From NCBI GenBank assembly GCA_030829545.1, contig JAURAI010000007.1, forward strand, positions 1 to 64,000: a DNA stretch of 64,000 nt, read 5' to 3'. The notes below the pieces were generated by a model, which saw only the letters and a list, made by a program, of their open reading frames with translations, did no database searches and was not told the origin of the DNA. The translations under genes were made by a program, and so were the position numbers. Origin of the DNA: Candidatus Poseidonia sp. (GTDB lineage Archaea > Thermoplasmatota > Poseidoniia > Poseidoniales > Poseidoniaceae). Below are positions 42,640-50,707 of the stretch, one piece after another (within the stretch, counting starts at the first letter, position 1; the number at the start of each line of letters is the position of its first letter).

Positions 42640-44256
42640 ATGCTAGGAAATGAACATCCTCCCATGCGCTGGCTACGCGACCCTGCACGTGATGGTGCTG
42701 GGCGTCTCCCACTTTCGTACCGAATCAAGCGCAGATTTTTCAGATTTCTAACAAAAATCTGGTTCAGAGAAATCAACATCGTCGATGATGAAAACCTTCC
42801 TCCAGAAGGCGGTGTTCTCTTCATCACGTGGCATCCGAGTGGATTGATTGACTCGATGCTTATGGTGGCCACCTTGCCCGGGGAATTGACCACTGTAGCG
42901 AAGCATACGCTGTTTAGACTCCCTGTCCTTTCACACATGTTACGTGCCTCAGGCGTCGTTCCCATCGAACGCCCACAAGATTCTGCTGACAAAGATGCCT
43001 CGAGAGCAAGGAACAAAGCCACGCTAGGTGGCTTGGCCAACCGTTTGGGTGAAGGGGGGCGCGTTTTGATCTTCCCTGAAGGGGTAACGCACGCAGATTC
43101 AGAGGTCAAGCGGGTACGTTCAGGCGCTGCTCGCATGCTGCTCGCAGCGCGCAGAAAAGCAGCGGCTGAAGGAATGGCTGAGCCACAACTTGTCCCGATC
43201 GGCCTGCACTATTCAGAATCTCAAACCTTCCGTGAACGCGCAGCAGTGGTCATTGAGCGTGCCATGCACTTACCTCCCATTCCATCATTCGTGGAACATG
43301 AAAGCGAACAAGAGGACCTCGACCGGCAATGGGTCGATGAGGTAACTGAAGCCATTGAAGTGGAACTCAGGCGAGCCAATCTTTCGACGACATCGTGGCT
43401 CGAACGCACCATGATTTGGAAAGGCCGTAGTTTGGCTTATGCTGAAAAACAGAGGTTGGCGGGTGGTTCACTGGTCAAACCAAGTTATGCTGAATCGGTT
43501 CTTGGTGCCCGTAGATTGAGGGCAGGATGGGAATACATGGCCAAGGAAGAACCACAACGTACCCAACAATTAGCGGATGATTGCGAATCCCACTTTGCAG
43601 AATTAACACGTCGGGGCATGACTCCCTACGATATTGATGCACGCCCGGAGAAAATCAATTTGTTTGGCTATTGTAAGGCCCTTACGATTTGGCTTTGGGC
43701 GTTGGTTTGGATGTTCGGCCTTGTGACATGGGGTGCCATTGCGGGAAATTATGTGCCCTACAAATGCAATGGTTTGCTCAGTAGGTTGATGAAAAAGCGC
43801 AACATTGATTCCTCTGTTTTAGGTTCGATCAAAGTTCTCTCTGCCGTTGTCTTTTTCCCTCTGTGGTGGATGCTCGCCTCTGCGTTTATGACTTGGTCGC
43901 TTCTTGATGCCACCAGTCCAGTCAACGCCTTGCTCCTCAGCCATTGGTTGTTGGAAAGCATCACTCGCTTGCCCTCGGTTCTCGTCTTCACGGTCTTCTT
44001 GTTGTGGTGGCCTATTTCTGCCCGCATCCATCTCAAATTGTACGCTCGTTTGGTACGCGGATGGCGTGACGTCAAGCGCTGGAATATTTGGAAGGACGAG
44101 GAAACGGATTGGTCCTCGTTGGTCGAGCGGCAACGTGAACTCGCCGCTCGATTGGTGGAGACCGGTTCTGGGTTGGTTTTGCCCGGCGATGAGGACTGGG
44201 TTGACCCACCAACAGGCATGGACGACTCAAGCGTCGTCAAATTGCGTTCAGCGTGA
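42640..44256 (+). CDS. PlsC-like glycerolipid acyltransferase with C-terminal membrane segments
   Basis: A 538-residue acyltransferase. Its catalytic motif is HPSGLID (His65 to Asp71), an H-x5-D spacing as in the SCT1/GPT2-like branch, where HPNxxxD occurs, instead of the common H-x4-D. The partner motif IFPEGVTHADS and a GVVPIERP segment are present. Residues about 340-500 contain three or four hydrophobic helices (IWLWALVWMFGLVTWGAI, LSAVVFFPLWWML). It would acylate glycerol phosphate or a lysolipid. Ester-linked acyl chains are not usual in archaeal lipids, so this is of interest; Marine Group II genomes are reported to hold such genes. It is linked to priL by 18 bases. Confidence 0.85.
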   Translation: MLGNEHPPMRWLRDPARDGAGRLPLSYRIKRRFFRFLTKIWFREINIVDDENLPPEGGVLFITWHPSGLIDSMLMVATLPGELTTVAKHTLFRLPVLSHMLRASGVVPIERPQDSADKDASRARNKATLGGLANRLGEGGRVLIFPEGVTHADSEVKRVRSGAARMLLAARRKAAAEGMAEPQLVPIGLHYSESQTFRERAAVVIERAMHLPPIPSFVEHESEQEDLDRQWVDEVTEAIEVELRRANLSTTSWLERTMIWKGRSLAYAEKQRLAGGSLVKPSYAESVLGARRLRAGWEYMAKEEPQRTQQLADDCESHFAELTRRGMTPYDIDARPEKINLFGYCKALTIWLWALVWMFGLVTWGAIAGNYVPYKCNGLLSRLMKKRNIDSSVLGSIKVLSAVVFFPLWWMLASAFMTWSLLDATSPVNALLLSHWLLESITRLPSVLVFTVFLLWWPISARIHLKLYARLVRGWRDVKRWNIWKDEETDWSSLVERQRELAARLVETGSGLVLPGDEDWVDPPTGMDDSSVVKLRSA

Positions 44257-44340
44257 TGAAACGAAGGGATTCATTGACTTCAAAGCACAAGGGTTTGAAA
44301 GAAAGAAGGTCAGTGGGCCTGCCAAGGAGGAGAGACGAGC

Positions 44341-45462
44341 ATGACGCGCACGCTGGTGTTAACCGTAGATAGAGACAACGACTTGGGGATTAAAACCTCC
44401 ATTCGTGGGCCTGTTGTCGGCCGACGCAACGTCCTCACTGCTGCCCTCAAGTTGGGTATTGCAGACCCCGAAGAAAGCGATACCAATGCCATTTTGGGCG
44501 CGCTATCAAAAAATGACGAACTCGTAGAAGCCAAAGGCGAGGACGATGAGATTGAGATTGCCATCCTAACGGGCGATGAAAAAGTTGGCATGCGTTCAGA
44601 CCGAGCGGTAGCAGCTCAATTGGAAGAAGTCGTCTCAGCGTTCCAACCCGACCAGGCCATCTTGGTGACGGACGGCGCGGAAGATGAAAGCGTGCTTCCC
44701 ATCATACAATCGCAAGTCCGAATTGATCACGTGAAAAAGATCATTGTTAAGCAATCCAAGGGGATTGAAGGGACCTATTATTACATCGTCAAAGCCCTTG
44801 AGGACCCCAAATGGCGCTCGAAAATCATGATTCCTTTCGGAGTCGTCATGGCCATCATGGGACTTGGCATCATGCTGCCCAATGAGATTGGCGGCGTGGT
44901 CATTGGCGCCCTCCCCCTCGTTGTTGGTCTTTACATCTTCAGCAAGGGTGCTGGTATTGAATCAACCGTGAACAGAGTCATCCACGAGATGAGAGAAAAC
45001 GCGGACGCTGCCATGTTTTCTTCCCTGCTCTGGACTGCGACGCTCTTCAGCGCTATTTTCGCAGTTGCAGAGGGATGGCGCGCCTTTGGTGTGCAAGACG
45101 GCCTCGCAGAGACGCAATCTGTCCTTTGGCTCACCGTGATACATTCTTCCCTCGCATGGACGGTGATCGCTTTCCTTACCTCCACTGCTGGGTTCATGCT
45201 CTTGCGCCTCAAGCGAGGTTCGTTCTCAGGGAGTTTGATCGTTCTCAGCGTATTTGGCATGGTCGTCTACTCATTCCTCAACACTGCCCTCGACATCGCT
45301 ATTCGAGTTCTCGATGGAACGTCCTATGTGTTCAGTGTTGAAATGATTCTCAACGACCTCACGACTCCTCTTATCTGGGTCGTGGTTCTTTGGATGGTCA
45401 CTACGATTGTGCGTACCCTGCAGGCCAAACAGGCTCAAGCAGACCGTTATTGGGGAATTTAA
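44341..45462 (+). CDS. DUF373 family membrane protein
   Basis: A 373-residue protein of the archaeal DUF373 group. The first about 150 residues are soluble, starting LVLTVDRDNDLGIKTSIRGP and containing ADPEESDTNAILGAL, EIAILTGDEKVG and AILVTDGAEDESVLPIIQ, which are typical of the family. The second half has about six hydrophobic segments, beginning with MIPFGVVMAIMGLGIMLP. It is believed to be a membrane protein of unknown function conserved widely across archaea. The start ATG at 44341 has a clear GGAGGAGAG run upstream, so it is probably translated with a leader. A 78-base gap follows. Confidence 0.85.
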   Translation: MTRTLVLTVDRDNDLGIKTSIRGPVVGRRNVLTAALKLGIADPEESDTNAILGALSKNDELVEAKGEDDEIEIAILTGDEKVGMRSDRAVAAQLEEVVSAFQPDQAILVTDGAEDESVLPIIQSQVRIDHVKKIIVKQSKGIEGTYYYIVKALEDPKWRSKIMIPFGVVMAIMGLGIMLPNEIGGVVIGALPLVVGLYIFSKGAGIESTVNRVIHEMRENADAAMFSSLLWTATLFSAIFAVAEGWRAFGVQDGLAETQSVLWLTVIHSSLAWTVIAFLTSTAGFMLLRLKRGSFSGSLIVLSVFGMVVYSFLNTALDIAIRVLDGTSYVFSVEMILNDLTTPLIWVVVLWMVTTIVRTLQAKQAQADRYWGI

Positions 45463-45540
45463 GCAATCACTGGATTTCTGGCTTAGAATACCAGAACAGC
45501 CACCCTCAAGGGCTAAAGCATCTTGGACCCTACCATCATC

Positions 45541-45963
45541 ATGGTGGAGATTCCGCAGCACGAATTGAACAACCTTGCATCCATGGACGGTTACGAAAAG
45601 ATGCTTGAGATGGACCGTCTTTGCAGGGTCTACCAAATAGACGAGGCCTCGATTCAAGCCGCACTCGCTCATCTAGCAACTCCTCAGCCCGCATCAACAG
45701 TAGCGCCCTCAGACTCTGCTTCCTGGGATACCTCCTACAAAGAAATCCCAGATGTCGCGCCTTCTCCTTCAAGGCCAACACTGGTTGACAAGCAACAATT
45801 CCGATTCGAGTATGATCCCAGCCGTGATGCAGCAGACCGCCGAGAGCAAGTTGCCCAGGCCATTCTTTGTTCAGCTTGCGGCGTCGCCCTTGGCATTCCC
45901 GACATTCGCCCCATCAAAGTAACATGTCCTTCATGCATGTTTGAAGCGACCTACACGGATTAA
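45541..45963 (+). CDS. Small zinc-ribbon protein of unknown function
   Basis: A protein of about 140 residues from the ATG at 45541 (MVEIPQHELNNL); an upstream TTG at 45523 is open but less likely. The N-terminal half is helical and includes EKMLEMDRLCRVYQI. The middle is Pro/Ser rich. The C-terminal part has a CSAC...CPSC pair (AILCSACGVALG, KVTCPSCMF) spaced as a zinc ribbon. It would bind zinc and perhaps nucleic acid or protein. It ends 31 bases before the next gene's start, so the two are probably co-transcribed. No family is recognised. Confidence 0.6.
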   Translation: MVEIPQHELNNLASMDGYEKMLEMDRLCRVYQIDEASIQAALAHLATPQPASTVAPSDSASWDTSYKEIPDVAPSPSRPTLVDKQQFRFEYDPSRDAADRREQVAQAILCSACGVALGIPDIRPIKVTCPSCMFEATYTD

Positions 45964-45994
45964 GAGGGGGCTTCTTGAGGGATGGATAAGAGGG

Positions 45995-46819
45995 ATGGAC
46001 ATGAAGGACATATCACCTCGCCTCTGGCCTTATTCACCAGCTAATTCACCCATCCCCTTGCCGGACCGCCCTCTTTTGTTCACACCCGGAACCGTCATTT
46101 CGTTGTCCTCATTTTCATCCAACTGCTCACATGATGAGACGTTGAACCGCGAGGGAGTGCAAACTTATGTCGCTGGTTTTGGAAGCGAGTCAACCTCTCT
46201 TAGCGATCTCCTCCTTGCTCATGATGCACCTCCGTTAGCTGAACGAAAGGCGGTGTTACTTCTTGGAGAACTCGCCAACCCCTACCGCCTTCAAGATATG
46301 GGGATGGGCGCCCTCCCTCTTCTTCCAGTTCGCTTGGAAGGCCTTTGCAGGACATGGGCTGACGCTCTTGATCCACGTGAAAGTTATCCAGGCGTTCACC
46401 ATGTTACGCTTGCACGAACCCCTGGCTGGTGGGAACTCGCCTACATTGGCATGGCCTCAAAAGACCAATTGATGCTCATCAAGGAATGGCTCGAAAACGG
46501 CGTTCGTGGCTCATGGCGACCAGTGAAGCTCGGTGAAGGCAATCTCCGTTTTGAACACGATATGGCCCTGCAACCACCTCACGAAGGCGATGTTCAATGG
46601 GACGGGACAGAAGAACACGTAAGCATTCCAATTCCAGAAGCGACGGGGCCTTCTCTTGATTTGAACGACATCATGGTGCTGGTGCACGCTCGACAAGGGT
46701 GCTATAACCACCGTGGGCGCCTCGCTCGATGCGCTCATATCAATCAGCGAAGTTTCCACGAGAATTTGTTTCGAAAAGGGTCATCACATCGCTGGGATGC
46801 AATCCTAACGCTTCGCTGA
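45995..46819 (+). CDS. Unknown protein
   Basis: A protein of about 274 residues from the ATG at 45995 (MDMKDISPRLWPY); the frame is open upstream to 45941, inside the zinc-ribbon gene's end. There is no signal peptide or membrane helix. It contains motifs such as VISLSSFSSNCSHDE, ERKAVLLLGELANPYR and HHVTLARTPGWWELAY, which I cannot assign. The last 30 residues (CYNHRGRLARCAHINQ) are basic with two Cys. The 3' end overlaps the convergent ribD by 15 bases. Function unknown. Confidence 0.55.
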   Translation: MDMKDISPRLWPYSPANSPIPLPDRPLLFTPGTVISLSSFSSNCSHDETLNREGVQTYVAGFGSESTSLSDLLLAHDAPPLAERKAVLLLGELANPYRLQDMGMGALPLLPVRLEGLCRTWADALDPRESYPGVHHVTLARTPGWWELAYIGMASKDQLMLIKEWLENGVRGSWRPVKLGEGNLRFEHDMALQPPHEGDVQWDGTEEHVSIPIPEATGPSLDLNDIMVLVHARQGCYNHRGRLARCAHINQRSFHENLFRKGSSHRWDAILTLR

Positions 46820-47860
46820 GGCTGATCTGACGTAGTGCACAACGCGCTCCTCTCCCCAGACCAATTCTGCGCATTGAGTCAAGCCAGAACCTTCCAATAT
46901 AGCGGGGGTAATTCCAGAAGGAACAGGTTCTTGATGCAAACAATCCGCATGTACCAAGAACAATTCGTCAACCAAGCCTGCTTTGAGGAAGTGATGGATG
47001 GTTGTGGGACCTCCTTCAACAAGCACCCGCTGAATCTCTCGGTCACCAAGTTGATTCAGCAAGGATTCAAGGGTTGAAAAATCATTTTGGAGGACCATTG
47101 ATTCTCCACCATCAGTGAACAAGGTCGCTTTCTCATTGACGCGCCCGCTTGGGTCAATGACCACTCGCAGTGGCTGGCGTGTTGAAGGAACCATGCGGAC
47201 GTTGAGCTGAGGATTATCCCGGTTCACAGTTTCAACTCCGACAAGAACGGCATCACAATCTCTGCGTAATTCATGTACTTTCTCGAGACAACCTTGTGAT
47301 GTGAATCGTGCCGACCCCCCCGACCGGTCGTCAACAGATCCCGTACTGTCAATGGCCAATTTAACAGTGATGAGCGGTCTGCGATACTTGCACCAGTGCA
47401 TGAAAGCGTGCATTTGTTCCGCAGCCTGTTCATGCATGAGTCCAATTCGCGTGGTGATTCCCGCATCCCCGAGGACGCTTTGTCCGTTCCCTCGTACGGT
47501 TGGATTAGGATCTTCATGAGCAATGATCACTTCCTTAACACCCGCCCACATAAGTGCCTCAGTGCAAGGAGGGGTGCGTCCGTAGTGATTGCATGGCTCA
47601 AGTGTCACATAGGCCGTGGCGCCATTGGGTGAATGTCCTTTTTCTTCGGCATCATGGAGTGCCATTTGTTCAGCATGCAGGCCGCCGAGGTGATCGTGCC
47701 ATCCTTCAGCGATGACCTTGCCTCCTTTGACGAGTACGCAGCCGACCAATGGATTGGGGCTGACTTGTCCTCTGCCACGTTCAGCGACCAAGAGAGCATG
47801 CTCCATGAACATGCGATCTTCATCACTCCATGTATCCTGCACAATCTTTCCACCATGCAC
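46805..47860 (-). CDS. ribD: Bifunctional riboflavin biosynthesis deaminase/reductase RibD, bacterial type
   Basis: A protein of about 350 residues with both RibD domains. The N-terminal deaminase has GLHAEQMAL and PCNHYGRTPPC, the zinc ligands of the CDA fold, after SPNPLVGCVLVKGG. The C-terminal reductase has LITVKLAIDSTGSVDD, RRDCDAVLVGVETVNRDNP and VLVEGGPTTIHHFL. It makes 5-amino-6-ribitylamino-uracil phosphate precursors of riboflavin. Most archaea use separate, unlike enzymes, so this looks transferred from bacteria. The start is uncertain: GTG at 47860 (VHGGKIVQD) fits the family length and a possible TATA at about 47912-47919; ATG at 47812 is also possible, and the frame is open to 47944. 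Confidence 0.88.
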   Translation of the reverse strand: MHGGKIVQDTWSDEDRMFMEHALLVAERGRGQVSPNPLVGCVLVKGGKVIAEGWHDHLGGLHAEQMALHDAEEKGHSPNGATAYVTLEPCNHYGRTPPCTEALMWAGVKEVIIAHEDPNPTVRGNGQSVLGDAGITTRIGLMHEQAAEQMHAFMHWCKYRRPLITVKLAIDSTGSVDDRSGGSARFTSQGCLEKVHELRRDCDAVLVGVETVNRDNPQLNVRMVPSTRQPLRVVIDPSGRVNEKATLFTDGGESMVLQNDFSTLESLLNQLGDREIQRVLVEGGPTTIHHFLKAGLVDELFLVHADCLHQEPVPSGITPAILEGSGLTQCAELVWGEERVVHYVRSASAKR

Positions 47861-47928
47861 CAGTTCAAGACTTCTTGTATTGGAAAATCTTGAGGATGAG
47901 CAGGAATTGCGCCATATATGCATAATGA

Positions 47929-47944
47929 ATGAATAGTTATTCAT
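47929..47944. promoter_or_regulatory. Dyad in the divergent ribD-lipid kinase promoter region
   Basis: ATGAATA-GT-TATTCAT, a perfect 7-bp dyad with a 2-base centre. It lies upstream of the possible ribD TATA (CATATATGC at 47912-47920) and about 60 bases before the divergent gene at 48005. It could bind a dimeric regulator. Confidence 0.4.
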
Positions 47945-48004
47945 GACGAGTTATCGGTCAATAAACCCATTCGGAGAAGACTTGAAGCACCAAGAGGGCC
48001 TGTC

Positions 48005-49069
48005 ATGACCATGCCAAGCAACGATGTTGACTTTCCAGAAACGCTTTCGTTCCAAGCAGATGAAGGCACCCGTCGCAAGAAAGGAGCACACCGTCCTCAC
48101 TTTGCAACAGTCTTTACCAAGAAGGCAACGAAGGGGAAAACACCCAAACGAGTTCATTTGCTGGTCAATCCCTTTGCTGGGAAGCAAAAAGGTCGAGTAC
48201 GAGCAGGTGAAGCCAGAGAACTTCTCGAACAAGCAGGCGTTGAGGTGGTGGTTGCGTATTCTGCTTACAGTGGCCATTTGACATCAATAGCAGCAGATAT
48301 CGAGGTCAAGCCTGGGGACGTGATCGCTGTGGTAGGTGGAGATGGAAGCCTTTCAGAAGCGATCACTGGTCGACTCGGTAAGGGGGCCAAGGAAAAGGAG
48401 ACGTTCGCTATTATCCCAGCAGGAACTGGAAATTCACAGGCGCACGACCTTGGTATTGGTTCTGTATCCGAGGCGGTTAAGGCCATTTTAGATTCTAAAC
48501 ATCAAGGATTGGACATTGCAGAAGTCAACTTGGTCAAGGGTTTGCCTGGTAGCGAAGATGGAACAATGACGCATTATAGCCACAACCTCGTCACATGGGG
48601 GTTGGGTGTTGATTCAACGATTCAAGCTGAGAAAATGCGGTGGATGGGTCCAGCGAGGTACGATATTGGTATTCTTCTGGCCATCGCAGCCAACAAACGT
48701 CGAACAGCAACCCTCACACTCGACGGTCAATCAATCACCAATGACTTCACCCTCTTTTTGGTTCAAAACAGTCAAACCGGCGGCTCAAAACTTCCTCTCG
48801 CCCCTGGAGCATCATTGGACGATGGATGGATGGATATTGGTATTTTGAAGAAAATGACCCGTCGTGACGTCTTGAAAGCGTTTGGAATGCTGAAGAAAGA
48901 GGGACGTCATGTATTCCACCCGCGTGTTGATTATCACCGTTTCAAGTCGCTGGGAATTGAAACATCGACCCCCACGGCGATCAACATCGACGGAGAAAAC
49001 ATCGGCTCAACTCCCCTTTCAATGAAGGTGCTTTCTCAAGCGGTGAGAATCATTGTACCATCAGAATGA
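48005..49069 (+). CDS. Diacylglycerol kinase-like (DAGK catalytic domain) lipid kinase
   Basis: A 354-residue protein of the DAGK/sphingosine kinase superfamily. VHLLVNPFAGKQKG opens the catalytic domain at residue 50, the nucleotide-binding GGDGS is at 111-115, and the IIPAGTGNSQAHDLG motif follows at about 135-148. A beta-rich C-terminal lobe (HYSHNLVTWGLGVDS, DGWMDIGILKKM, AINIDGENIGSTPL) completes it. It would phosphorylate a lipid such as diacylglycerol or an isoprenoid lipid. With the PlsC-like enzyme 4 kb upstream it suggests bacterial- or eukaryote-like lipid metabolism. The first 40 residues are non-conserved. Nine bases overlap the convergent gene's end. Confidence 0.88.
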   Translation: MTMPSNDVDFPETLSFQADEGTRRKKGAHRPHFATVFTKKATKGKTPKRVHLLVNPFAGKQKGRVRAGEARELLEQAGVEVVVAYSAYSGHLTSIAADIEVKPGDVIAVVGGDGSLSEAITGRLGKGAKEKETFAIIPAGTGNSQAHDLGIGSVSEAVKAILDSKHQGLDIAEVNLVKGLPGSEDGTMTHYSHNLVTWGLGVDSTIQAEKMRWMGPARYDIGILLAIAANKRRTATLTLDGQSITNDFTLFLVQNSQTGGSKLPLAPGASLDDGWMDIGILKKMTRRDVLKAFGMLKKEGRHVFHPRVDYHRFKSLGIETSTPTAINIDGENIGSTPLSMKVLSQAVRIIVPSE

Positions 49070-50551
49070 GAAATCTGAGAAATCATCATCTTCCTCATAG
49101 GTTTCACGAGGTGTTGCTTGAGGCTCGGGCTCTGCTTCTGGAGCTTTCTTGACCGCTCTTCGTCGCTTCACAGGAGGTTTGCGCTCCGCCACTTTTTCAG
49201 TCCTTGGCGGTGAACGGGTTGTTGAAGATGGGCTTGAAGATGGGCTTGAAGATACGCTGGGGACGGAGGACACATTTGGTACAGAACTTGGGACAGAGGA
49301 AGTGGCGCTATCCTGAACGTTCATTCGTTCCATTTCTTGAGCAGCGTCAGTGACGACAACCGAGCTCTTTCTCGCAGACGGACCTGATTTACTCTGTGAC
49401 GGAATTCCAGTCCTAGCAAGAACGCTGTCGAGATCAAATCCGCCAAGAGCGTCACCTTTTTCTTTCTTAATTTCTCTCTCAGGCTGTGATTTAGGGGATT
49501 TCTTCTCCTCAGCCTTCCGCTGCTTGTCCATTCGTGCCTGTCGTTCGGTGGGAGATTCCATTCCTGCTTTCTTGGCCGCCTTTGCTTCGGCTTTGACACT
49601 GGCCGCCTTTTTCATTCCTTCATCACCGATCAAGGTCTTCATGGTGTTCTTTGCTGATTTCATGACCAATTGCTTGGAGAAAATGAATGCACCAAACGAA
49701 CCTCCAATCCCAAAGACGAGGAAGAACAAAACAAAGCCAGACCTTCCTAAGAGTGGGATGTCTCCTTGGACCCATTCGTCCTTGGCCTCTCCACTTTGGG
49801 AAACAGTTGCAGTCTCGAGGGTTATCCCAGTTACGAATACATAGGCATCTGCTCGGTTCACATCTCCAATCATCATTGAACAGTCATCACGTGTCCTGTG
49901 CCACGTGCTGTTGTAACCATACGGGACTTGGCCGTCACCAGCAGCATCGACAAGATACCCTTCAATGGAAACTGCTTGATGCCACTCATCAAGGGCCATA
50001 AAACCGTAAAGAATTGATTCTGAGGAGGGGACCAGCCCGAGAACATACCACTCCGTATCTGAATCAGAATCCAGATCATCGATGTCAACGCTACCAGCTC
50101 CAGTCTTCGGGGTCAACGGGACGACCCATTCCTTGACATCAATTCGGGCACCTTCTCCATCGGTAACCTCGGCGGCTTGGTTGAAGCTCATCGATTGTAT
50201 GGCTACAGCAGTTGTCACTCCGAAATCGAGACCTCTGGCTCCCAAGATGGCATTGTGTTCGGTGTAAAATTGACTGGCTGCGAGATATCCAGTAAAGGTC
50301 ACAGGCGCTCCTCCCTGCATCAGTTGATTTCCTTCCTTTGGTGCCTCTGTAGTTGGATCACAGCCCACCGGAATCAAATCAGAGGTTTCGGTTGACGAAC
50401 CCGAAAGGGTGCTCTTCACTTTAGCGGACGTGGTGGTGAAATCTACATCAACACTTGAACTTCCATCTCCCCATGAGGCACTTGATGGTCCAAAGCATCC
50501 TGCAAGCATCATGCTTGCGACGAAACAAAGTGCGAGCAGACCTCTGCGCAT
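49061..50551 (-). CDS. Lipoprotein-like membrane protein with long Ser/Lys/Pro-rich cytoplasmic tail
   Basis: A 496-residue protein. The N-terminal signal ends in a lipobox, MMLAGCFG, suggesting a lipid-modified cysteine at about residue 19. Residues 20-265 are outside, with two more cysteines (VGCDPTTEAP, DDCSMMIGDVNRAD). A membrane helix lies at about 268-290 (RSGFVLFFLVFGIGGSFGAF). The remaining about 200 residues are cytoplasmic: charged helices (AKAAKKAGMESP), then a low-complexity Ser/Pro run and an acidic end DDDFSDFSF. No family is recognised. It lies downstream of the tRNA-Ser and oxidase operon on the same strand; a link to them is not shown. Confidence 0.7.
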   Translation of the reverse strand: MRRGLLALCFVASMMLAGCFGPSSASWGDGSSSVDVDFTTTSAKVKSTLSGSSTETSDLIPVGCDPTTEAPKEGNQLMQGGAPVTFTGYLAASQFYTEHNAILGARGLDFGVTTAVAIQSMSFNQAAEVTDGEGARIDVKEWVVPLTPKTGAGSVDIDDLDSDSDTEWYVLGLVPSSESILYGFMALDEWHQAVSIEGYLVDAAGDGQVPYGYNSTWHRTRDDCSMMIGDVNRADAYVFVTGITLETATVSQSGEAKDEWVQGDIPLLGRSGFVLFFLVFGIGGSFGAFIFSKQLVMKSAKNTMKTLIGDEGMKKAASVKAEAKAAKKAGMESPTERQARMDKQRKAEEKKSPKSQPEREIKKEKGDALGGFDLDSVLARTGIPSQSKSGPSARKSSVVVTDAAQEMERMNVQDSATSSVPSSVPNVSSVPSVSSSPSSSPSSTTRSPPRTEKVAERKPPVKRRRAVKKAPEAEPEPQATPRETYEEDDDFSDFSF

Positions 50552-50620
50552 GATGTTATGAGAGCGGGCGGAGTTTGAGAAGTCTTCCCTGCTTGACTAA
50601 GGTGAATTGAGCGAAGGGTG

Positions 50621-50706
50621 TGGCGCAGTCGGAGAGATTTGAACTCCCGAGTCACGGGGACACCGGATTTCAAATCCGGCGCAATACCAGGCTATGCGAC
50701 GACTGC
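50621..50706 (-). tRNA. tRNA-Ser (anticodon TGA), CCA encoded
   Basis: Read on the minus strand the acceptor arms GCAGTCG and CGACTGC pair perfectly, with discriminator G and encoded CCA. The anticodon stem CCGGA/TCCGG closes a TTTGAAA loop, giving anticodon TGA for UCA codons. The variable arm is long (TGTCCCCGTGACTCG), as in class II serine tRNAs, and the T arm is GGGAG-TTCAAAT-CTCTC. It starts 1 base after the end of the Sco gene, so it may be processed from the oxidase operon transcript. Confidence 0.95.
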
Positions 50707-50707
50707 T

